The position numbers were made by a program, and so were the translations under genes. A stretch of DNA of 33,324 nucleotides, taken from positions 1-33,324 of the forward strand of contig DATEZO010000002.1 of the NCBI GenBank assembly GCA_035255485.1, written 5' to 3'. This stretch comes from DATEZO01 sp035255485. GTDB taxonomy: Bacteria > Pseudomonadota > Gammaproteobacteria > Burkholderiales > Burkholderiaceae_D. Positions 24,296 through 32,085 of this stretch are shown piece by piece. How positions within the stretch are numbered: the first letter of the stretch is position 1; each line of letters begins with the position of its first letter. The notes under the pieces are model-generated. The model was not told the DNA's origin, did no database searches, and was given only the letters and a program-made list of their open reading frames with translations.

Positions 24296-25879
24296 TCAAA
24301 TTTCTTCGTACAGCGGCAAGGTCAAAAATTCCGCAAAGGTTTCGGAAGTGGACATTTCCTCAAAAATTTGCGCTGCACGGTCGTAGCTGGCGCCGTTGCC
24401 CACGATCTGCTTCACCTTGGCCAATTCTTCCGGGATCATTGCGCGCACCATGTCGGCCGTTACTTTACGGCCATCTTCCAGAACCCCCTTGGGCGAGCGA
24501 ATCCACTGCCAGACCTGCGAACGGCTGATTTCAGCCGTTGCTGCATCTTCCATCAAATTGTGGATCGGCACGCAACCGTTGCCGGCCAGCCAGGCGCCGA
24601 GATAATGGATGCCGACATTGATGTTGTAACGCAGTCCGGCTTCGGTGATCGGCGTCTCCGGCTGGAAATTCAGCAGATCGGCGGCCGTGACATTGACGTC
24701 CGGGCGTTGTTTTTCGATCTGGTTCGGCTTGTCGCCCAGCACTTTCGTGAATTCGGTCATGGCAAGTTCGACCAGGCCCGGATGCGCCACCCAGCCGCCA
24801 TCGTAGCCGTCGGTCGCATCGCGCGCCTTGTCGCTGCGCACGCCACCCATGGCGATGTCGTTCTTTTCCGGATCGTTCTTGATCGGAATCAGCGCCGACA
24901 TACCGCCGATCGCCGGTGCATTACGCTTGTGGCAAGTCTTCAGCAGCAACAACGCATACGCGCGCATGAACGGCGCAGTCATTGTGACCTTGGCGCGGTC
25001 GGCCAGGCAGAAGTTCTGGTCAATCTTGAACTTCTTGATGCAGGAGAAGATATAGTCCCAGCGGCCGGCATTCAGTCCGGAACTGTGTTCGCGCAGTTCG
25101 TACAGGATTTCGTCCATTTCGAACGCGGCGAGAATGGTCTCGATCAGCACCGTGGCCTTGATCGTGCCTTGCGGCAGGCCGAGCTCATTTTGCGCCATCA
25201 CGAAGATATCGTTCCACAGGCGTGCTTCCAGATGCGATTCCAGCTTCGGCAGATAGAAATACGGGCCGGCGCCGCGCGCCAGTTGCTCCTTGGCGTTATG
25301 GACCATGAACAGCGCGAAGTCGAAAATGCCGCCGGAGATACGCTTGCCATCGACCAGTACATGCTTTTCGTCGAGATGCCAGCCGCGTGGGCGCACCACC
25401 AAGGTAGCGGTCTTGTCATTCAGCTTGTAGCTCTTGCCGCCCTGCTCCAGCGAAATGGTCTTGCGCACGGCTTCGATCATGTTCAACTGGCCGGTGATCT
25501 GGTTATCCCAGTTCGGCGTATTGGAATCCTCGAAATCGGTCATGTAGCTGTCGGCGCCGGAATTCAGCGCGTTGATCACCATCTTGCGCTCGACCGGGCC
25601 GGTGATTTCGACGCGGCGGCATTCCAGTGCCTTTGGAATCGGCGCAATTTTCCAGTCGCCTTCGCGGATGTGCTTCGTTTCGGCCAGAAAGTCCGGGCGC
25701 TCGCCGGCATCCAGGCGTTTGGCGCGCTCGACGCGGGTCGCCAGCAGTTGCTGACGGCGCGGCTCGAACGCGCGCGACAGCTTGGCGACCAGCGCCAGCG
25801 CTTCGGCGGTCAGGACTTGGTCATATCCTGGTTTGATCTCGGCCTTGATTTCCATGCCGGAGGGAAGTTGCAGTGCCAT
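24296..25879 (-). CDS. aceB: Malate synthase A
   Basis: Condenses glyoxylate and acetyl-CoA to malate in the glyoxylate shunt, allowing growth on acetate and other two-carbon compounds. Family length (527 residues). Catalytic residues are in VVRPRGWHL (Arg165), the metal-binding region LIETILAAFEMDEI (245-258), and the base Asp445 in NLMEDAATAEISR. AGGAGA precedes the ATG. It is 31 bp downstream of a TauE/SafE permease on the same strand and probably cotranscribed. Isocitrate lyase is not in the window. The C-terminal LPLYEEI is a normal family end. Confidence 0.97.
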   Translation of the reverse strand: MALQLPSGMEIKAEIKPGYDQVLTAEALALVAKLSRAFEPRRQQLLATRVERAKRLDAGERPDFLAETKHIREGDWKIAPIPKALECRRVEITGPVERKMVINALNSGADSYMTDFEDSNTPNWDNQITGQLNMIEAVRKTISLEQGGKSYKLNDKTATLVVRPRGWHLDEKHVLVDGKRISGGIFDFALFMVHNAKEQLARGAGPYFYLPKLESHLEARLWNDIFVMAQNELGLPQGTIKATVLIETILAAFEMDEILYELREHSSGLNAGRWDYIFSCIKKFKIDQNFCLADRAKVTMTAPFMRAYALLLLKTCHKRNAPAIGGMSALIPIKNDPEKNDIAMGGVRSDKARDATDGYDGGWVAHPGLVELAMTEFTKVLGDKPNQIEKQRPDVNVTAADLLNFQPETPITEAGLRYNINVGIHYLGAWLAGNGCVPIHNLMEDAATAEISRSQVWQWIRSPKGVLEDGRKVTADMVRAMIPEELAKVKQIVGNGASYDRAAQIFEEMSTSETFAEFLTLPLYEEI

Positions 25880-25910
25880 GTTATTCTCCTGTGAAGGTGT
25901 AAGAATTGTT

Positions 25911-26669
25911 TTACAGCGTTTTATAGAAATAGAATACGGTCAGGATAAGGCCGACCGCGATGATGAAGCGACGCAGCCACAGCGCAGGAATCTTGCGCGC
26001 AACAGTCACTCCCCAATAGCCGCCCAAGGTTGCCGTGACGAGCATGATGATGGTGTACGGCCAGCTGACTGCACCGGCAATCACGAAAGTCAGTACGGTG
26101 ACACTGTAGATCACAGCTGACAAGAGATTCTTGATGGCGTTGATTTCATGCACATCGTCATGTCCTGCCATCGCCAGGCTGGCCAGCATCAGAATTCCCA
26201 TGCCGGCACCGAAAAATCCACCGTATACGGATACCACCGCCTGACCCGCAAGCGAGATGGTGCTGTTGCCGGGTTTGCCGGAATCCACACCACGCAACAA
26301 GGCAGAGATTTTGCCTGAAAACGCAAACAGCACCGTAGCAAACAGCAGCAGCCATGGGATCAGCCTGGAAAAAGTCGCGTCTTTAGTAGACAGCAACAGC
26401 AGCCCGCCGCCAATGCCGCCAATCAAGGAGATGATCCCCATCGGAACCAGATAGCGCTTGTAATGCGCCAGTTCCTTGCGGTATGCCCAAGCTCCGGACA
26501 AACTGGCTGGCCACAGCGCGACCGAATTGCTGGCATTGGCAACGACTGGCGGTACGCCAACGGCAAGCAGTGCGGGAAAAGAAAAAAAGGTGCCGCCACC
26601 GGCGACCGAATTCATCGCACCGGCACAAAAAGCTGCTATACACACCAAGGCAATTTGCCAGGCACTCAT
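25911..26669 (-). CDS. TauE/SafE family inner-membrane permease
   Basis: Polytopic membrane protein of the sulfite exporter TauE/SafE (formerly DUF81) family, 252 residues, with about eight hydrophobic segments. Both internal-repeat glycine motifs are present: NSVAGGGTFFSFPALL (20-35) and YGGFFGAGMGILML (149-162). GGAGA five bases upstream supports the ATG at 26669; a 35-codon in-frame extension upstream is not protein-like. Known members export sulfite, sulfoacetate or other small organic anions. Its place directly before aceB suggests transport of a small carboxylate or sulfonate linked to C2 metabolism, but this is only inferred. Confidence 0.88.
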   Translation of the reverse strand: MSAWQIALVCIAAFCAGAMNSVAGGGTFFSFPALLAVGVPPVVANASNSVALWPASLSGAWAYRKELAHYKRYLVPMGIISLIGGIGGGLLLLSTKDATFSRLIPWLLLFATVLFAFSGKISALLRGVDSGKPGNSTISLAGQAVVSVYGGFFGAGMGILMLASLAMAGHDDVHEINAIKNLLSAVIYSVTVLTFVIAGAVSWPYTIIMLVTATLGGYWGVTVARKIPALWLRRFIIAVGLILTVFYFYKTL

Positions 26670-26940
26670 TTGGTCTCCGTCAACCCTCGGTCTGCTTGTC
26701 GCGCCACGGCGTAGCCAATACTGCCCCGCGCCGAAGAAAAATCCCTGATGCACGTGTATCGATTGAATCGACATCGAACAGCGTTTCGTCAGTGCTGAAA
26801 GTAATGGCTTGAATCATCAGACTTTGAAAACAGCGAGGTAGCCTAGGAATGCCAAAGTATATTCGATATTATTTCTCATAAACCAGATCATTAATCACTA
26901 TATTATTGCGTTTTAGTATCAAATAAAATATGACCGCCCG
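26670..26940. promoter_or_regulatory. Divergent control region, tauE-aceB / lysR
   Basis: 271 bp without a gene. The half nearer lysR (26850-26940) is strongly AT-rich. On the minus strand TATACT (26861-26856) is a fair -10 for tauE-aceB, without a good -35. LysR regulators usually bind such divergent regions, but no single T-N11-A dyad stands out enough to mark. Confidence 0.35.
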
Positions 26941-27888
26941 ATGAGCCACTTTAAGCAGATTGCCACATTTGTCGACGTCGCCGCCAAGGGTAGTTTGTCT
27001 GCCGCCGCCCGCGCCGAGGGGATTGCGCCAGCCATGATCGGACGACGGCTGGATGCGCTGGAAAAACGGCTCGGCGTCAAGCTGCTGCAACGCACCACGC
27101 GCAAGATTGCATTGACCGACGAGGGCATGGCCTTCCTGGAAGACTGCCAGAAAATCCTTATCGATCTGGAAAATGCCGAATCGGCAGTATCCGAGCGCAG
27201 TGCCCATGCCAGTGGCCATTTGCTGATTTCCGCGCCGGCCGGATTCGGCCGTCAGCATGTCGCACCGCTGATTCCTTCCTTTCTCGCGCAACACCGCGAT
27301 GTCAGCGTGACCTTGAACCTGAGCGACCGTGTAGTCAATCTGATCGGTGAAGGCGTCGATGTGGCGATCCGTATCGCCGCCTTGACGGACTCCAGCCTGG
27401 TCGGCGTCAAGCTGGCCGACAACCAGCGGGTAGTGGTTGGCGCGCCCGCCTATCTCAAACGCTACGGCGTGCCATTGTCCCTCGATGAATTGGTAAAGCA
27501 TAACTGTCTGGCAATCAGCAGCGAGGGTAGCCAGCGCGGCTGGACATTTCATCAGAATGGCAAGAATGTGACGCTGAAGGTCAACGGCAACATGGTCTGC
27601 AACGATGGCGCAGTGCTGCACGACTGGGCTTTGGCGGGCAAAGGGCTGGCATGGCGCTCGATGTGGGAAGTCGGTTCCGCGATTGAATCCGGCAAACTGG
27701 TGACGGTCCTCGACGAATTCGCGGCGCCCGGCAACGATATCCATGCAGTCTTTGCGCAACGGCATCACCTGCCACTGCGCATCCGCGCCTTCGTCGAGTT
27801 TTTGCGGCATGCGTATGGACAAGCGGAATATTGGCGCAAGACATCGTTTTCAGGTTCACCAGAGACAGAAAACCCGATTCAGAGGTAG
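26941..27888 (+). CDS. LysR-family transcriptional regulator
   Basis: 315-residue LysR regulator. The winged helix-turn-helix covers about residues 1-60 (FVDVAAKGSLSAAARAEGIAPAMIGRRLDALEKRLGVKLL), with ARAEGIAPAMIGRRLDALE as recognition helix region. A linker helix follows and then the periplasmic-binding-protein-like effector domain (about 90-295). The sequence is of the CrgA/DmlR-like subgroup common in Burkholderiales. It is transcribed away from tauE-aceB and so probably regulates them, and perhaps itself. It could also affect the Mo-hydroxylase operon 391 bp downstream. An ATG at 26930 is in another frame and stops at once. The effector is unknown. Confidence 0.92.
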   Translation: MSHFKQIATFVDVAAKGSLSAAARAEGIAPAMIGRRLDALEKRLGVKLLQRTTRKIALTDEGMAFLEDCQKILIDLENAESAVSERSAHASGHLLISAPAGFGRQHVAPLIPSFLAQHRDVSVTLNLSDRVVNLIGEGVDVAIRIAALTDSSLVGVKLADNQRVVVGAPAYLKRYGVPLSLDELVKHNCLAISSEGSQRGWTFHQNGKNVTLKVNGNMVCNDGAVLHDWALAGKGLAWRSMWEVGSAIESGKLVTVLDEFAAPGNDIHAVFAQRHHLPLRIRAFVEFLRHAYGQAEYWRKTSFSGSPETENPIQR

Positions 27889-28191
27889 CCTTTACCGCGC
27901 ATAATACTAGGCCCTGTATTTTTAAAAGCCGTTATTATTACTCCGTATTTCAAGCTTTTTTAAACATACTCCCCGCTTTTCAACTTGCACCAAGCCTGTC
28001 ACACCATCCTCGCCCCATACCGTCAGGGAGCGCAGGTCCTTGGCCGCCCATCTTGCGCACCCGCGCCACGCCTGGTGTCATCAGATCAATACCACAGAGT
28101 TTTCCGACTCGTTCCTTTCTGAACCGCTTTTTGTCAATCATGCCGGATTGCATGGCTTTGGCAATCCCGGTTCCGCAAATGGAATTTCCTT
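27889..28191. other. Intergenic stretch with no assignable gene
   Basis: The first 100 bp are AT-rich. From about 27990 to 28110 the sequence returns to coding-like GC and is open on both strands: an 87-codon minus-strand frame (27980-28243) and the plus-strand frame that runs on past lysR. Neither product resembles a known family and neither has a clear ribosome-binding site. It may be a gene remnant or long leader DNA of the following operon. Confidence 0.4.
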
Positions 28192-28221
28192 CAAAATTAG
28201 TTTTATATAAAACTAATTTTG
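28192..28221. promoter_or_regulatory. Perfect 30-bp palindrome, probable operator of the Mo-hydroxylase operon
   Basis: CAAAATTAGTTTTAT (28192-28206) is followed directly by its exact reverse complement (28207-28221). The symmetry ends sharply on both sides. It lies about 60 bp before the first gene of the operon and overlaps a candidate -35, as a repressor site would. A dimeric MarR-, TetR- or GntR-type regulator could bind it. It could alternatively act as an AT-rich hairpin after transcription. Confidence 0.7.
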
Positions 28222-28230
28222 CGCTATCCT
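28202..28230 (+). promoter_or_regulatory. Candidate promoter of the Mo-hydroxylase operon
   Basis: TTTATA (28202-28207, four of six to -35) is separated by exactly 17 bp from TATCCT (28225-28230, four of six to -10). The -35 sits at the centre of the 30-bp palindrome. Transcription would start near 28237, leaving a 43-nt leader. Confidence 0.35.
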
Positions 28231-28257
28231 TATGCATCGTCACAGAATTTTATGCAT
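28230..28257 (+). repeat. Phased direct repeat TTATGCAT
   Basis: TTATGCAT occurs at 28230-28237 and 28250-28257, 20 bp apart, about two helical turns. Each contains the palindrome ATGCAT. The pair lies at and just after the predicted transcription start, upstream of the ribosome-binding site. Confidence 0.45.
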
Positions 28258-28279
28258 TAATAATCGAGGAGAAGACTTC

Positions 28280-28762
28280 ATGAAAACAGTTGTCCCGATG
28301 AGAATCAACGGCCAGGCGCGCGAAGACGCAATAGCGGACAATCTGCTGTTGATCGATTATCTGCGCGAAGCACTGAACCTCACCGGCACCAAGCAGGGTT
28401 GCGATGGCGGCGAGTGTGGCGCATGCACCGTGCTGGTGGACGGTACGCCGCGGCTGGCCTGCCTGACGCTGGCGGCAAGCGTAGCCGGTCGAGAGGTCGA
28501 AACGATCGAATCGCTCGCCAAAGGAGGTCGACTGTCGGTGCTTCAGAATGCGTTCAACGAAAAACTGGGCACTCAGTGCGGCTTTTGCACACCCGGCATG
28601 ATCATGGCTTCCGAAGCCCTGCTGCGCGAGAATGCCAACCCTTCCGTGGACGAGATCCGGGCTGCGCTGGCGGGCAATCTGTGCCGCTGCACCGGTTACG
28701 TGAAAATCATCGAATCGGTGCAGGCTGCCAGCGCCGGCCGCAATGAAGGAGTGCCCGCATGA
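28280..28762 (+). CDS. hcrC: Molybdenum hydroxylase 2Fe-2S subunit (HcrC-like)
   Basis: Electron-transfer subunit of a xanthine-oxidase-family enzyme, 160 residues. The plant-type [2Fe-2S] site has Cys41, Cys46, Cys49 and Cys61. The second, C-terminal cluster has Cys100, Cys103, Cys135 and Cys137 (CGFCTPG ... CRCTGY). GAGGAG lies nine bases before the ATG at 28280; 16 in-frame codons upstream are not needed. There is no twin-arginine signal, so the complex should be cytoplasmic, unlike periplasmic PaoABC. It is first in the operon and overlaps the large-subunit start by four bases (ATGA). The family is certain; the 4-hydroxybenzoyl-CoA reductase label depends on the FAD subunit. Confidence 0.85.
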   Translation: MKTVVPMRINGQAREDAIADNLLLIDYLREALNLTGTKQGCDGGECGACTVLVDGTPRLACLTLAASVAGREVETIESLAKGGRLSVLQNAFNEKLGTQCGFCTPGMIMASEALLRENANPSVDEIRAALAGNLCRCTGYVKIIESVQAASAGRNEGVPA

Positions 28763-31104
28763 GCCAACAACCCAACAAAGGCGCCGGCCAGCGCATTGCC
28801 CTGATCGACGGCATCGAAAAAGTTACCGGCCGCGCACGCTATACTGCCGACCTGTTTGCTCCGGATGCACTGGTCGGAAGAATTTACCGCAGCCCGTACG
28901 CCCATGCCGAGATTATCAAAGTCGATATTAGCGAGGCGTTGAAGTTGCCGGGCGTGGTAGCAATCGTCACCGGCGATGCATGCGACAAGCCCTACGGCAT
29001 CCTGCCGATCGCGCAAAACGAATTCCCGATGGCCCGCGACAAGGTGCGCTACTTCGGCGAACCGGTTGCTGCCGTAGCGGCAGTGGACGAAGCCACAGCC
29101 GCCGCCGCACTCAGGCTGATTCGCATGGAAGTGCGCGAACTGCCGGTGTACACCGATGCCGCCAGTGCCCGCGCACCAGATGCCGTGCTGCTGCATGACA
29201 ACAAGAAGGGCAATATCGAGCGCGAAGTACACAATGAGTTCGGCGATACGGAAGCCGGTTTTGCCGCCGCTGACCTGGTGCGCGAAGACTCCTTCCAGTG
29301 CGCCGAAGTAACCCACGCACATATGGAGCCGCATGCAGCGATAGCAACCTATGACGCCGAACGCGATCAGCTCACGCTGCAGTCAGTCTCGCAGGTGCCG
29401 TACTATGTACATCTGACCCTGGCCAACTGTCTTGGCCTGGATACCTCCCGCATCCGCGTCATCAAGCCATTCGTCGGCGGCGGTTTTGGCGCGCGCACGG
29501 AAACGCTCAACTTCGAGGTGGTCTGTGCGTTGCTGGCACGCGCCGCCAGGGGTACCGTGCGCATGAAACTATCGCGCGAAGAGACCTTCCTTACCCACCG
29601 CGGCCGGCCCGAAAGCAGCATGCGCATGAAAATCGGCATGAAGCGCGACGGCCGCATCACGGCCTGCCATCTGGAAATGATGATGCGCGGCGGCGCTTAT
29701 GGCGGCTACGGCATCGTCACCATCCTGTACGCCGGTGCGCTACTCAACGGCCTGTACGACATCCCGGCCGTCAAGTACGACGGCTACCGCGTCTACTGCA
29801 ACACCCCGCCATGCGGTGCGATGCGTGGCCACGGCACTGTCAATACCCGCTTCGGCTTCGAAGCTCTGCTGGATTCAATGGCCAAGGAGCTCGGGCTTGA
29901 TCCGGTTGAAGTGCGCCGTCGCAATCTGCTGGTTACGCCGACCGACACCATCAACGGTCTCAAGATCATGTCCTACGGTCTGGGCGAATGCATCGACAAA
30001 GTGGAGCAGGCCAGCGGCTGGAACGAGCGCATCAATCACATGCCGCCGGGACGCGGACTGGGCATCGCCTGCGCGCATTTCGTCAGCGGCTCGGCCAAAC
30101 CTGTGCACTGGACCGGCGAGCCGCATGCAACCATCATCCTGAAACTGGATTTCGATGCCGGCATCACGATTCTGACCGGCGCTTCCGATATCGGCCAAGG
30201 TTCATCGACCATTCTGGCGCAAGCGATTGTCGAAGTGCTGGGGGTAGATTACGGCCGGGTGCGCGTGATCGCCAACGATTCGGCAATTACACCGAAGGAC
30301 AACGGCTCTTATTCGTCGCGCGTCACGTTCATGGTTGGCAATGCCGCGATCCAGGCCGCTGAAAACCTGAAAAAAATCCTGGTTGAAGCCGCCGCACGCC
30401 GCCTGAAAGTATCCCCGGAACAGGTCGACTGCCTGGGCGAAGCCTATGCCGTGTTCGGCCAGCCGGAACGCACGGTGGCATTCAACGACGTAGTGGCGGA
30501 AGCGCTGATCGACACCGGCACGCTCACCGTCAAGGGCACTTATACTTGCCCGATCGAATTCCAGGGTGGCAAGCAAAAAGGCGGTGCAGTCGGTTCCACC
30601 ATGGGATTTTCGTATGCGGCATCCGTCGTCGAAGTCAGCGTCGATCGCGATCTCGGTACGGTAAAAGTCGAAAAGGTATGGACCGCAATGGATTGCGGCT
30701 ATGCGATCAATCCACTATCAGTCGAAGGCCAGGTGCAAGGCGCGGTGTGGATGGGCATGGGCCAGGCACTGTCGGAGGAAACCTGCTACGGCAAGGATGG
30801 CAAGCATGCTGCGGCCAGCATGCTGGAATACCGCGTGCCGACCTTTGTCGAATCGCCTGATATTGATGTCTTCATCGTTGAAAGCATGGATCCGAATGGC
30901 CCGTTCGGTGCCAAGGAGGCCAGCGAAGGCCCGCTGGCTGGCATACCGGCGGCCATTGCCGCCGCGGTACAAAACGCAACCGGCACTGCAATCAACCAGT
31001 TGCCGCTCACCCCTGATCGGGTATTGGAAGCCTTGTCCGGCCGCAAGCGCACTGCGGCACGCAAAGAGCCCGCACCCACCGTCACTGAAAAGGAAGTCGC
31101 CTGA
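28759..31104 (+). CDS. hcrA: Molybdenum hydroxylase large subunit (HcrA-like, molybdopterin-binding)
   Basis: Catalytic subunit that binds the molybdopterin cytosine dinucleotide cofactor, 781 residues. The conserved loop FVGGGFGAR is at 238-246, AMRGHG at 354-359, the cofactor-binding DIGQG with Gln480 at 477-481, and the catalytic glutamate is probably Glu723 in GAKEASEGPLAG. This last form (KEASEG rather than KGVGE) is the one I associate with 4-hydroxybenzoyl-CoA reductases. The last 25 residues are a charged, probably flexible tail. The start overlaps the small-subunit stop; its stop shares one base with the FAD-subunit start (TGATG). Substrate cannot be proved: a hydroxybenzoyl-CoA, another aromatic or an N-heterocycle are all possible. 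Confidence 0.82.
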   Translation: MSQQPNKGAGQRIALIDGIEKVTGRARYTADLFAPDALVGRIYRSPYAHAEIIKVDISEALKLPGVVAIVTGDACDKPYGILPIAQNEFPMARDKVRYFGEPVAAVAAVDEATAAAALRLIRMEVRELPVYTDAASARAPDAVLLHDNKKGNIEREVHNEFGDTEAGFAAADLVREDSFQCAEVTHAHMEPHAAIATYDAERDQLTLQSVSQVPYYVHLTLANCLGLDTSRIRVIKPFVGGGFGARTETLNFEVVCALLARAARGTVRMKLSREETFLTHRGRPESSMRMKIGMKRDGRITACHLEMMMRGGAYGGYGIVTILYAGALLNGLYDIPAVKYDGYRVYCNTPPCGAMRGHGTVNTRFGFEALLDSMAKELGLDPVEVRRRNLLVTPTDTINGLKIMSYGLGECIDKVEQASGWNERINHMPPGRGLGIACAHFVSGSAKPVHWTGEPHATIILKLDFDAGITILTGASDIGQGSSTILAQAIVEVLGVDYGRVRVIANDSAITPKDNGSYSSRVTFMVGNAAIQAAENLKKILVEAAARRLKVSPEQVDCLGEAYAVFGQPERTVAFNDVVAEALIDTGTLTVKGTYTCPIEFQGGKQKGGAVGSTMGFSYAASVVEVSVDRDLGTVKVEKVWTAMDCGYAINPLSVEGQVQGAVWMGMGQALSEETCYGKDGKHAAASMLEYRVPTFVESPDIDVFIVESMDPNGPFGAKEASEGPLAGIPAAIAAAVQNATGTAINQLPLTPDRVLEALSGRKRTAARKEPAPTVTEKEVA

Positions 31105-32084
31105 TGGAACTGCTGCCCAACTTTAACCTGCTGCATCCGCGTTCGATTGCCGAAGCGGTCGCTGCCCGCGCCGGTGCCGGAGAAACCCGTTTTCTGGCCG
31201 GTGGCACCGATTTGCTGGCCGCAATGCGGCACGGCCTGGTACATGCCGACACACTGGTCGATCTCTCAGGCGTCGCGGAACTGCGAGGCATCAGCACTGA
31301 TGCCAAAGGAATGCGCATTGGCGCCGGCACCACCCTGGAAGAATTGTCCGCACATCCGCTGGTGGCGCGCGATTACGCGGCGGTAGCGGAAGCGGCGCTG
31401 GCGATTGCCGGCCCGACCCACCGCGCAGTCGGCACTGTCGGCGGCAATCTATGCCTCGATACGCGCTGCCGTTACTACAATCAAAGCGAGCCATGGCGCA
31501 CCGCCAACAACTTTTGCATGAAGCTGGTCGGCGATACCTGCCGTGTCGCACCCAAGTCGTCGCGCTGCTATGCCGCCTATAGCGGCGACCTGGCGCCTAC
31601 CCTGATCGTGCACGGTGCAATCGCGGAAATCGCCGGACCTGCCGGCCTGCGCGATGTGCCATTGGCCGACATTTACGCCGATGACGGCATCGGCTATCTG
31701 AAGCTCGCACCCGGCGAATTGCTGGCGGCGGTACGCATGCCGGCAGCAAATGGGATGCGTTCCGGCTACGAAAAAATCCGTACGCGCGGTGCAATTGATT
31801 TCCCGTTGGCGGGCGTTGCGGTTGCCTTCCGTTTCGAAAATGGCAAGATGCGTGATCTGCACATCGCCACCACCGGCGCCGATTCACGTCCGCTGGCAAT
31901 TACCGGCCTCGGCGAACTATGTGCGCTACCGATCGAGGAAGCATTGACCCAGCTGGACAAGACCATGCGCAAGCAGGTCGGCCCGATGGAAACCACCATT
32001 ACACCGGCGACTTATCGCCGCAAGGTAATGCCGGTGTTGGCACGCCGCCTGATTCAACGACTGCTGGCCACCGACGCGGCGTGA
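31104..32084 (+). CDS. hcrB: Molybdenum hydroxylase FAD subunit with extra 4Fe-4S insert (HcrB-like)
   Basis: FAD-binding subunit, 326 residues. FAD motifs are AGGTD (32-36) and TVGGN (111-115). Between the second motif and the rest of the domain is an insert with Cys122, Cys138, Cys146 and Cys155. As I recall, these are the very positions of the [4Fe-4S] ligands in HcrB of Thauera 4-hydroxybenzoyl-CoA reductase, an enzyme that removes the phenolic hydroxyl. A similar insert occurs in PaoB of periplasmic aldehyde oxidoreductase, so the cluster alone does not fix the reaction. The order small-large-FAD matches hcrCAB. No aryl-CoA ligase gene is in the window to confirm the pathway. XdhC follows after a single base. 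Confidence 0.83.
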   Translation: MELLPNFNLLHPRSIAEAVAARAGAGETRFLAGGTDLLAAMRHGLVHADTLVDLSGVAELRGISTDAKGMRIGAGTTLEELSAHPLVARDYAAVAEAALAIAGPTHRAVGTVGGNLCLDTRCRYYNQSEPWRTANNFCMKLVGDTCRVAPKSSRCYAAYSGDLAPTLIVHGAIAEIAGPAGLRDVPLADIYADDGIGYLKLAPGELLAAVRMPAANGMRSGYEKIRTRGAIDFPLAGVAVAFRFENGKMRDLHIATTGADSRPLAITGLGELCALPIEEALTQLDKTMRKQVGPMETTITPATYRRKVMPVLARRLIQRLLATDAA

Positions 32085-32085
32085 T

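Noticed and set aside
27926..27972. Intrinsic terminator after lysR from AAAAGC and GCTTTT
   Set aside because: The stem is only 6 bp and AT-rich with a loop over 20 nt; not convincing despite the following T-run.
28192..28221. The same nonapeptide (KLVLYKTNF) encoded on both strands
   Set aside because: This follows automatically from the perfect palindrome and is no evidence for translation.
27831..28283. 150-codon plus-strand frame overlapping the end of lysR
   Set aside because: It begins inside lysR in another frame, runs through the palindrome and has a Pro/Ser/Arg-rich composition typical of a shadow frame.
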